Of a stretch of DNA of 64,000 bases, positions 1 through 10,020 are shown one piece after another. The translations under genes and the position numbers were made by a program. The notes beneath the pieces are model-generated. The model made no database searches, was not told where the DNA came from, and saw nothing but the letters and a program-made list of their open reading frames with translations. Source of the DNA: Triatoma infestans (taxonomy: Eukaryota > Arthropoda > Insecta > Hemiptera > Reduviidae); contig JAAEAF010000199.1 in assembly GCA_011037195.1 (NCBI GenBank), positions 1 to 64,000 on the forward strand, written 5' to 3'. Position 1 is the first letter of the stretch. Every line of letters starts with the position of its first letter.

Positions 1-1680
1 TAGCATTAATGATGCTGCAGTAACACTTATTCCGTAATATGTTGGGTTTAGTGGACGTCGCATTAGAATGGCTGGCGACGACGATCACGTGCGGGCTGGG
101 GCACGTGATTCCCGGGATGGGGAAACCTATTAACGCATGTCTTTTCGGATTAGAGCGCATGCTTCTTAATTACTAGTTATGGTAATCAATTTGATATTAT
201 ATTCTAAGTTTATGATGTAATTACAATAGAAATTCATTAAAATACACGAAGCCACAATTACTTCACGTTTGTTTACTTGCTCAGTCTAAACAAATATTAG
301 GCATCCAGCGGAGAATCACAGGCATCTCGACGATTTTTTTGGATTTTGATGTAAAATTCTATTTTCATCGATGTGTTATAATGCTCTAAAATTTGCGTCT
401 GTGTTGCCGCTACCACCTAACTTTTCACTTATTATTTTTATTATACTCAAATATTCAGTGTTTCTAGTATGTTGGTTTCTAGCATGAATTCAGTCTCGTC
501 AGTTGCTCGTCTAATATGTTCGGCGAAGCTGAAGGTAGTTTGAAACGTCATCCCAAGATATTTAGCAGCTGGCTTTGAAAATATAGTTTCTTGGACGACT
601 AGCAAGCTTACTAGAAGGTAAGCCAAGGCTACATGATACAATCTGTTTTCATAGAAATTTGAAAAGCTATAAAAGATGGTCATTTTGGATTAGAGTGCAT
701 GTTTGTAAATGTATTTCTGGTAAAAACGCAATTTAACACAATCGCAATACTTCCACTTACTAGGAGTAAAAGAAAATAAAAATGGCCCATTAGAACTATA
801 ATAAAACCGTAGTTATGTTAATGTTTCATACCATAATTTTGCACATGGTAAATCCTGATTCGCTGAGGATTCCTTTATTTCAAAATTATTATTCTTCATA
901 CGCAGAAACTTCTGCAATAATGGTTATTAAATTTTTTATCCGAATTACACTATTAATTGATTATTATTATACTTTTTTACAGGTAGTGCGAGAGCGGTTG
1001 CTAACGGGAGTGGCTTGTATTGTTTATTATAAAAATTAATGATTATTTTAACTAGTGCGTTAAAAAAAAATTAGTCCACGGATATTCCAAATTTCGCGCA
1101 GAATAGTAATGCATCCTACAATTCCGCGACTATAATATTTTAAACTGTGGCTTGTGTCCAGTGTAATGAAGTGAAAGAAGCAAGGACATCGAAGGATATG
1201 TAACTGCAAGAGATTGTTACATATTCCAACCTACAGCATTAAAGGTAGGCTGGGGAATTATAGTGGTCCATGTTTATGTTGTCCCTGGATTCTCCGTAAT
1301 AGTATTGGTATAAAAATCTTAGAATGGAATGAACTCGGTTTAAATAAATAATTATAATTCATTCAAATTATGTCAAGTCGCATGAATGTTTGCTACATAA
1401 ATACTATATTACTTAGTGCTTGTTAGGGGTTGAATATTTGATACTAATGAAAATCTGACGTATTACTAATTCCTTGTGATATTATGTTTAGCAAAAATCT
1501 TCACTCTGGAAAATTCTAAGACTTTACAGAATTTACTTTTCCATTCCAAATAGTTTCCTCAAAAAATCGCCAAATAAATAATTAAGGTTTTATATAATTT
1601 ATGACAATGATGATATCTTGCATGATACTGTTATGAATTTAATAATTGGAATTATAATTATTTAATTAAACATTTATATG
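1..1680 (+). repeat. Macrosatellite unit U0 (3' part, cut by window start)
   Basis: Partial unit of the ~3.56-kb tandem array; the window opens just before the GC-rich dyad (84-109). Bases 1 to about 850 match 15439 to about 16290 at a constant offset of 15438 with no indel that I can see, including the uncommon variants at 1-180 and 447-683. The segment 1-740 is intermediate between subfamilies A and B; later parts are type A. It holds second-subrepeat sequence, the stem-loop cluster and a splice-acceptor-like TTTTTTACAG near 973. No convincing coding region: the small ORFs are unsupported by other copies. Confidence 0.9.
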
Positions 1681-3154
1681 GCCACTATTAATATCCTTCT
1701 TCGGAACTTCCAGTCCAGGTAGAGCAGAGTCGGTAAGTGAATTCTTAACATGCTTATTATTGCAGGTTGCATTTGTTTAGATATATGTGAATTTCCCCTA
1801 CAAAAGAAAAAAAAGTCTGGTGTGAAAGACGCACACAACTTTCTCTTACTCCAGTTTTCCGAATTGTACCTAATGGTACCAATTTTTTAGTTTGTGTACC
1901 AAGTTTGATGAAATTCCTTGGCGTTTGTCGAAAACGAAATAAAATGTTCAGTAAAAGGGCACTTGCGGTTTACTAATTTTCTTCAGTAAAAACGCACTGC
2001 TGGTCATCCGATTTTTTTAAAAACTCAGAATTTCAACAACACATTTCATTCTAATTAATATTATTTAGATGATAGAGTTGTATAGTAAACTGAAAAAGCA
2101 ACTTAGAGGAAATCCTAACACAACCCTTCTCCCGAAAGTGGCCTTCAATGAATTTTTCAAGAGAAATTTTTTAAATAAAAGTGGTAGATTTTTGTATGTG
2201 TAGTTGATATAATAAGTTTGAAGAAAATCGTCGAAACTGCAAGAAAATTGGAAAATACAACAAACTAATCTACTTCATATGTGGTGTTCAGACGGTATTT
2301 TAAAGTAAAATTATGCATTGGTAGTTACTGACTTTTGATTTTATTTTTGGGGACGATAGTTGTTAGTTAAACTTTTGTTTATATATGTTTGGTAATGTTG
2401 TAATGCATTTGTCACTTTATTGCCTATTTCATGTTTTGGTTTGTACCAGAGTTTCTCTATTAGATTTAATTAACATAAATTAATATTTGTTTTAGCCTAT
2501 TCTGGTCAGTGAGGTGCAGTATTGTTGGTCAGCTTTGGAATGTCAGTGTCGGCGAGTGTTGAGAGTAAAAAAGCTATCGAATTCAAGAGTAATTAATATT
2601 TTATTTGACGTGTCATTAGAATTACTTTTTTCCTTTATGGGTATCAAATGTCAAAAATTCGCAGAAATTCCCGTATAGAAAAAGACGTATAATATATTCG
2701 AATAAAGATGAAACAACTTGTAACGTAAATGCACCAAATGCACCAAATTATATAGGTGGCTATTGCTTGATAGACTTTGAAGACACGAGAAGCTTGCCAA
2801 ATTCAATTATCACTAGTGAAGCCGATGATTCCTCATTTAATGATAGTTTTAGGACCGTTAATATAACAGGCGCAAAGCATTACTATATCACTCACTTTGG
2901 CCAGGGCAAATGTGGACGCTATATTAGACGATTTTACACTGCAAGACGGATCAAAAGTAGATCTGGCGAAATAGTGAACCATTTTTCGAAGCTTTTACAT
3001 TATTATTCGACAATGATTTAATTGAAAAATTTGTACGGTGGTCAATTTCCCGGGCTAAAATGCTACTAATTACGACACATGTTTCCAATTATTCAAGTTT
3101 GAAAAAGTGGAAGAACGTCAAGTAGTGAAGTTTTCAGTACTGGAATGATAGTTT

Positions 3155-3757
3155 TTAGAAATCTTTTAAAATACACTTAGCCGCAACTAATTCAGGCTTG
3201 TTCACCTGTTCAGGCTAAAAAAAAAAGTGAGGCAGCCAGCGGATAATTACAGGCGTCTCGGCGTTAGTTTTGGATCTTGATGTTAAATGTATTTCGCCAG
3301 AGTTATTATAAAGCTCTAAAAATAGCGGCGAGTTTTCGGTACCTCCTTCCTTTTCACTTTATCATTTTTATTCTACTCTAATATTCAGTCTTTCTAGCAT
3401 GTTGGTTTCTAGCATTATTTGAGCTTCGTCAGCTGCTCGCCTAATATGGTCGGCGAAGCTTATGTTAGTTTGAAACATTATTCCTAGATTATTAGCGGCT
3501 GGCATTGTAAATGCAGATATTCATCGCCGGCTGGCAACTGGAAGGTACGCCATGGCTACACGATACAAGCTGTTTTCTTAGAATTAATGTTGCTGCAGTT
3601 ACACTTATCCCGTAGTATGCTGGGTTTAGCGGACGTCGCATTAGAATGGCTGGCGACGACGATCACGTGCGGGCTGGGGCACGTGATTCCCGGGGGGAAA
3701 CGTATGAACGCATGTCTTTCGGATTAGATCGCATGCTTCTTAATTACTAGTTATGGT
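3155..3757 (+). repeat. Internal subrepeat 1 (reference copy in U1)
   Basis: Aligns with 3801-4290 of the same unit over matching landmarks: CAGGCTAAA, GGCA/GCCAGCGG, the TTATAAAG-CTCTAAAA box, ATTCAGT-TTTCTAGCATGTTG, GTCAGCTGCTCG-CTAATATG, GGCGAAGCT, GGCTGGCA/GGCTGGAT, GAAGGTA-GCCA-GGCTACA and the final CGGATTAGA. Offset is about 640 bp. It contains a ~110-bp GC-rich insert with the dyad that subrepeat 2 lacks. The same arrangement is present in every unit of both subfamilies, so the duplication is older than the A/B split. Confidence 0.85.
3662..3687. promoter_or_regulatory. Conserved GC-rich dyad with paired CACGTG (type A example)
   Basis: ATCACGTGC and GCACGTGAT form a perfect 9-bp inverted repeat around the 8-nt centre GGGCTGGG; each arm contains a palindromic CACGTG E-box, centres 16 bp apart. 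Same element at 84-109, 7229-7254, 8428-8453, 11987-12012, 15522-15547, 19506-19531, 23087-23112, 26661-26686, 30216-30241 and 33791-33816 (damaged at ~37331). It sits in the most GC-rich stretch of an AT-rich unit. A protein-binding role is inference; known CACGTG binders are bHLH factors. Confidence 0.6.
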
Positions 3758-3800
3758 AATCAATTTGATACTATATTCTAAGTTTAGGATGTAATTACAA

Positions 3801-4290
3801 TAGAAATTCATAAAATACAGGAAGCCACAATTACTTCACGTTTGTTTACCTGCTCAGGCTAAACAAGTATTAGGCATCCAGGGGAGAATCTCAGGCAACT
3901 CGGCGATATTTTTGGATTTTGATGTAAAATTCTATTTTCGGCGATGTGTTATAAAGGTCTAAAATTTGCGTCTGTGTTCCCGCTACCAGCAGCCTTTTTA
4001 CTTTATTATTTTTTTAAACTCAAACATTCAGTGTTTCTAGCATGTTGTTTTCTAGCATCAGTTCAGTCTCGTCCGCTGCTCGTCTAATATGTTTGGCGAA
4101 GCTCATCTTAGTTTGAAAGTTCATCCGAAGATATTTAGCGGCTGGATTAGAAACTATAGTTTCTTGGACGACTCGCAACTAGAAGGTAAGCCAAGGCTAC
4201 ATGAAACAATCTGTTTTCATAGAAATTTGAAAAGCTATGAAAGCAGGTCATTTTGGATTAGAGTGCATATTTCTAAATGTATTTCTGGTA
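3801..4290 (+). repeat. Internal subrepeat 2 (reference copy in U1)
   Basis: Diverged second copy of subrepeat 1, without the dyad-bearing segment. It keeps the TTATAAAG box (near 3950) and has a stronger splice-donor match, GAAGGTAAGCC (near 4172), than subrepeat 1 in subfamily A (GAAGGTACGCC). Confidence 0.85.
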
Positions 4291-4396
4291 AAAACGCAAT
4301 TTAACACAATCGCAATACTTCCACTTACTAGGAGTAAAAGAAAATAAAAATGGCCCATTAGAACTATAATAAAACCGTAGTTATGTTAATGTTTCA

Positions 4397-4483
4397 TACC
4401 ATAATTTTGCACATGGTAAATCCTCATTCGCTGAGGATTCCTTTATTTCAAAATTATTATTCTTCATACGCAGAAACTTCTGC
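4397..4483. other. Cluster of three inverted repeats (type A example)
   Basis: TACCAT/ATGGTA (4397-4402, 4413-4418), AATCCTC/GAGGATT (4419-4425, 4433-4439) and GCAGAA/TTCTGC (4470-4475, 4478-4483). The first two abut. Perfect pairing in each. Some A copies have one mismatch in the second (AATCCTG). Confidence 0.55.
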
Positions 4484-5243
4484 AATAATGGTTATTAAAT
4501 TTTATCCGAATTACACTATTAATTGATGATTATTATACTTTTTTACAGGTAGTGCGAGAGCGGTTGCTAACGGGAGTGGCTTGTATTGTTTATTATAAAA
4601 ATTAATGATTATTTTAACTAGTGCGTTAAAAAAAAATTAGTCCACGGATATTCCAAATTTCGCGCAGAATAGTAATGCATCCTACAATTTCGCGACTATA
4701 ATATTTTAAACTGTGTCTTGTGTCCAGTGTAATGAAGTGAAAGAAGCAAGGACATCGAAGGATATGTAACTGCAAGAGATTGTTACATATTCCAACCTAC
4801 AGCATTAAAGGTAGGCTGGGGAATTATAGTGGTCCATGTTTATGTTGTCCTGGATTCTCCGTAATAGTATTGGTATAAAAATCTTAGAATGGAATGAACT
4901 CGGTTTAAATAAATTCAAAATAATTATAATTCATTCAAATTATGTCAAGTCGCATGAATGTTTGCTACATAAATACTATATTACTTAGTGCTTGTTAGGG
5001 GTTGAATATTTGATACTAATGAAAATCTGACGTATTACTAATTCCTTGTGATATTATGTTTAGCAAAAATCTTCACTCTGGAAAATTCTTAGACTTTTCA
5101 GAATTTACTTTTCCATTCCAAATAGTTTCCTCAATAAAATCGTCAAATACGTAAATAAGGTTTGATGACAACAATGATATCTTGCATGAAACTGTTATGA
5201 ATTTAATAATTGGAATTATAATTATTTAATTAAACATTTATAT

Positions 5244-8200
5244 GGCCACTATTAATATCCTTCTTCGGAACTTCCAGTCCAGGTAGAGCAGAGTCGGTAA
5301 GTGAATTCTTAACATGCTTATTATTGCAGGTTGCATTTGTTTAGATATATGTGAATTTCCCCTACAAAAGAAAAAAAAAGTCTGGTGTGAAAGACGCACA
5401 CAACTTTCTCTTACTCCAGTTTTCCGAATTGTACCTAATGGTACCAATTTTTTAGTTTGTGTACCAAGTTTGATGAAATTCCTTGGCGTTTGTCGAAAAC
5501 GAAATAAAATGTTCAGTAAAAGCGCACTTGCGGTTTACTAATTTTCTTCAGTAAAAACGCACTTCTGGTGATCCGATTTTTTTAATACTCAGAATTTCAA
5601 CAACACATTTCATTTTAGTTAATATTATTTAGATGATAGAATTGTATAGTAAACTGAAAAAGCACTTTAGAGGAAATCCTAACCCCAGCCGTCTCTCAAA
5701 AGGGCCCTTCAATGAATTTTTCAAGTGAAATTTTTTAAATAAAAGTGGTAGATCTTTGTATGTGTAGTTGATATATCAAGTTTGAAGAAAATCGTCGAAA
5801 ATGCAAGAAAATTGGAAAATACCAAAAAACTGAATATAATTCTAGTGTTTTAAAGAGTGTATTTTAAAGTAAAAATGTATAGCATTGTGTAAGTTACTGA
5901 CATTTGTTTTATTTTTGACGTAGTTGTAGTTGAATTCACTTTTGTTTATATTATGTTGTTAATGTTGTAATGCATTTGTCAACTTTATTGCCTATTTCAT
6001 GTTTTGGTTTGTACCAGAGTTTCTCTATTAGATTTAATTAACATAAATTAATATTTGTTTTAGCCTATTCTGGTCAGTGAGGTGCAGTATTGTTGGTCAG
6101 CTTTGGAATGTCAGTGTCGGCGAGTGTTGAAAGTAAAAAAGCTATCGAATTCAAGAGTAATTAATATTTTATTTGACGTGTCATTAGAATTACTTTTTTC
6201 CTTTATGGGTATCAAATGTCAAAAATTCGCAGAAATTCCCGTAGAGAAAAAGACGTATAATATATTCGAATAAAGATGAAACAACTTGTAACGTAAATGC
6301 ACCAAATTATATAGGTGGCTATTGCTTGATAGACTTTGAAGACACGAGAAGCTTGCCAAATTCAATTATCACTAGTGAAGCCGATGATTCCTCATTTAAT
6401 GATAGTTTTAGGACCGTTAATATAACAGGCGCAAAGCATTACTATATCACTCACTTTGGCCAGGGCAGATGTGGACGCTATATTAGACGATTTTACACTG
6501 CAAGACGGATCAAAAGTAGATCTGGCGAAATAGTGAACCATTTTTCGAAGCTTTTACATTATTATTCGACAATGATTTAATTGAAAAATTTGTACGGTGG
6601 TCAATTTCCCGGGCTAAAATGCTACTAATTACGACACATGTTTCCAATTATTCAAGTTTGAAAAAGTGGAAGAACGTCATAGTAGACGAAATGAAGTTTT
6701 CAGTACTGGAATGATAGTTTATAGAAATCTTTTAAAATACACTTAGCCGCAACTAATTCAGGCTTGTTCACCTGTTCAGGCTAAAAAAAAAAGTGAGGCA
6801 GCCAGCGGATAATTACAGGCGTCTCGGCGTTAGTTTTGGATCTTGATGTTAAATTGTATTTCGCCAGAGTTATTATAAAGCTCTAAAAATAGCGGCGAGT
6901 TTTCGGTACCTCCTTCCTTTTCACTTTATCATTTTTATTCTACTCTAATATTCAGTCTTTCTAGCATGTTGGTTTCTAGCATTATTTGAGCTTCGTCAGC
7001 TGCTCGCCTAATATGGTCGGCGAAGCTTATGTTAGTTTGAAACATTCTTCCTAGATTATTAGCGGCTGGCATTGTAAATGCAGATATTCATCGCCGGCTG
7101 GCAACTGGAAGGTACGCCATGGCTACACGATACAAGCTGTTTTCTTAGAATTAATGTTGCTGCAGTTACACTTATCCCGTAGTATGCTGGGTTTAGCGGA
7201 CGTCGCATTAGAATGGCTGGCGACGACGATCACGTGCGGGCTGGGGCACGTGATTCCCGGTGGGGAAACGTATGAATGCATGTCTCTCGGATTAGATCGC
7301 ATGCTTCTTAATTACTAGTTATGGTAATCAATTTGATACTATATTCTAAGTTTAGGATGTAATTACAATAGAAATTCATAAAATACAGGAAGCCACAATT
7401 ACTTCACGTTTGTTTACCTGCTCAGGCTAAACAAGTATTAGGCATCCAGGTATTGAGAATCTCAGGCAACTCGGCGATATTTTTGGGTTTTGATGTAAAA
7501 TTCTATTTTCGGCGATGTGTTATAAAGGTCTAAAATTTGCGTCTGTGTTCCCGCTACCAGCAGCCTTTTTACTTTATTATTTTTTTAAACTCAAACATTC
7601 AGTGTTTCTAGCATGTTGTTTTCTAGCATCAGTTCAGTCTCGTCCGCTGCTCGTCTAATATGTTTGGCGAAGCTCATCTTAGTTTGAAAGTTCATCCGAA
7701 GTTATTTAGCGGCTGGATTAGAAACTATAGTTTCTTGGACGACTCGCAACTAGAAGGTAAGCCAAGGCTACATGAAACAATCTGTTTTCATAGAAATTTG
7801 AAAAGCTATGAAAGCAGGTCATTTTGGATTAGAGTGCATATTTCTAAATGTATTTCTGGTAAAAACGCAATTTAACACAATCGCAATACTTCCACTTACT
7901 AGGAGTAAAAGAAAATAAAAATGGCCCATTAGAACTATAATAAAACCGTAGTTATGTTAATGTTTCATACCATAATTTTGCACATGGTAAATCCTGATTC
8001 GCTGAGGATTCCTTTATTTCAAAATTATTATTCTTCATACGCAGAAACTTCTGCAATAATGGTTATTAAATTTTATCCGAATTACACTATTAATTGATTA
8101 TTATTATACTTTTTTACAGGTAGTGCGAGAGCGGTTGCTAACGGGAGTGGCTTGTATTGTTTATTATAAAAATTAATGATTATTTTAACTAGTGCGTTAA

Positions 8201-10020
8201 AAAAAAATTAGTCCACGGATATTCCACAATCATTTCGTCGCAGAATAGTAATGCATCATTAACGCTGGCATTGTAAATGCAGATATTCAACGCCGGCTGG
8301 CAACTGGAAGGTACGCCATGGCTACACGATACAAGCTGTTTTCTTAGAATTAATGTTGCTGCAGTTACACTTATTCCGTAGTATGCTGGGTTTAGCGGAC
8401 GTCGCATTAGAATGGCTGGCGACGACGATCACGTGCGGGCTGGGGCACGTGATTCCCGGTGGGGAAACGTATGAACGCATGTCTTTCGGATTAGATCGCA
8501 TGCTTCTTAATTACTAGTTATGGTAATCAATTTGATACTATATTCTAAGTTTAGGATGCTATTACAATAGAAATTCATAAAATACAGGAAGCCACAATTA
8601 CTTCACGTTTGTTTACCTACTCAGGCTAAACAAGTATTAGGCATCCAGGGGAGAATCTCAGGCAACTCGGCGATATTTTTGGATTTTGATGTAAAATTCT
8701 ATTTTCGGCGATGTGTTATAAAGGTCTAAAATTTGCGTCTGTGTTCCCTCTACCAGCAGCCTTTTTACTTTATTATTTTTTTAAACTCAAACATTCAGTG
8801 TTTCTAGCATGTTGTTTTCTAGCATCAGTTCAGTCTCGTCCGCTGCTCGTCTAATATGTTTGGCGAAGCTCATCTTAGTTTGAAACTTCATCCCAAGATA
8901 TTTAGCGGCTGGATTAGAAACTATAGTTTCTTGGACGACTCGCAACTAGAAGGTAAGCCAAGGCTACATGAAACAATCTGTTTTCATAGAAATTGAAAAG
9001 CTATGAAAGCAGGTCATTTTGGATTAGAGTGCATATTTCTAAATGTATTTCTGGTAAAAACGCAATTTAACACAATAGCAATACTTCCACTTACTAGGAG
9101 TAAAAGAAAATAAAAATGGCCCATTAGAACTATAATAAAACTTTAGTTATGTTAATGTTTCATATCATAATTTTGCACATGGTAAATCCTCATTCGCTGA
9201 GGATTCCTTTATTTCAAAATTATTATTCTTCATACGCAGAAACTTCTGCAATAATGGTTATTAAATTTTATCCGAATTACACTATTAATTGATGATTATT
9301 ATACTTTTTTACAGGTAGTGCGAGAGCGGTTGCTAACGGGAGTGGCTTGTATTGTTTATTATAAAAATTAATGATTATTTTAACTAGTGCGTTAAAAAAA
9401 AATTAGTCCACGGATATTCCAAATTTCGCGCAGAATAGTAATGCGTTCTAAAATTTTGTGATTATAATATTTCAAACTGTGTCTTGTGTCCAGTGTAATG
9501 AAGTGAAAGAAGCAAGGACATCAAAGGATATGTAACTGCAAGAGATTGTTACATATTCCAACCTACAGCATTAAAGGTAGGCTGGGGAATTATAGTGGTC
9601 CATGTTTATGTTGTCCTTGGATTCTCCGTAATAGTATTGGTATAAAAATCTTAGAATGGAATGAACTCGGTTTAAATAAATTCAAAATAATTATAGTTCA
9701 TTCAAATTATGTCAAGTCGCATGAATGTTTGCTACATAAATACTATATTACTTAGTGCTTGTTAGGGGTTGAATATTTGATACTAATGAAAATCTGACGT
9801 ATTACTAATTCCTTGTGATATTATGTTTAGCAAAAATCTTCACTCTGGAAAATTCTTAGACTTTTCAGAATTTACTTTTCCATTCCAAATAGTTTCCTCA
9901 ATAAAATCGTCAAATACGTAAATAAGGTTTTATGTAATTTATGACAACAATGATATCTTGCATGAAACTGTTATGAATTTAATAATTGGAATTATAATTA
10001 TTTAATTAATCATTTATATG
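5244..10020 (+). repeat. Macrosatellite unit U2 with internal 1.2-kb partial duplication (4777 bp)
   Basis: Type-A unit that is about 1.2 kb longer than its neighbours. The excess is a second copy of the segment running from the end of subrepeat 1 through the stem-loop cluster, so two dyads occur (7229-7254 and 8428-8453, 1199 bp apart). The breakpoint is near 8258, where the sequence following AATAGTAATGCATC jumps back to the CTGGCATTGTAAATGCAG part of the unit. Subtracting the extra segment gives about 3578 bp, a normal unit length. Confidence 0.92.
8259..9422 (+). repeat. Partial-unit duplication inside U2
   Basis: This stretch repeats about 7065-8225 of the same unit in direct orientation: CTGGCATTGTAAATGCAG, the dyad, subrepeat 2, the stem-loop cluster and the run TTAGTCCACGGATATTCC recur. 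The copies differ (for example the 5' part has GGTATTGAGAATC where the second has GGGGAGAATC), so the second copy was probably derived from another unit variant by unequal exchange rather than by a fresh in-place duplication. The sequence just before the junction (8223-8258) also differs slightly from other copies. Confidence 0.85.

Larger units (their letters stand above)
1681..5243 (+). repeat. Macrosatellite unit U1 (subfamily A, 3563 bp)
   Basis: Complete type-A unit and a good reference copy. Landmarks in order: unit start GCCACTATTAATATCC; donor-like GGTAAGTG near 1732; 35-bp direct duplication around TTCAGTAAAA (near 1946 and 1982); acceptor-like TTTGTTTTAG near 2487; internal subrepeat 1 (about 3155-3757) with the dyad at 3662-3687; subrepeat 2 (about 3801-4290); stem-loop cluster 4397-4483; acceptor-like TTTTTTACAG near 4540. 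ORFs of 60-84 codons exist but several start at TTG and none is kept in subfamily B. Nothing else recognised. Confidence 0.93.

Noticed and set aside
2767..3021. 84-codon ORF repeated in most A units (also at 6326, 11083, 18604, 22184, 32888)
   Set aside because: It starts at TTG, is interrupted in subfamily B soon after its start, and is broken by indels in other A copies. Its recurrence follows from repeat identity, not coding selection.
4089..4304. 71-codon ATG ORF in subrepeat 2 of A units
   Set aside because: Lost in several copies by one-base deletions and absent as a frame in B units; no recognisable domain.
5297..5329. Possible 33-nt mini-intron between GTAAGTG and TTATTGCAG
   Set aside because: Shorter than introns normally spliced in animals, and the acceptor AG context (GCAG) changes to GGAG in subfamily B.
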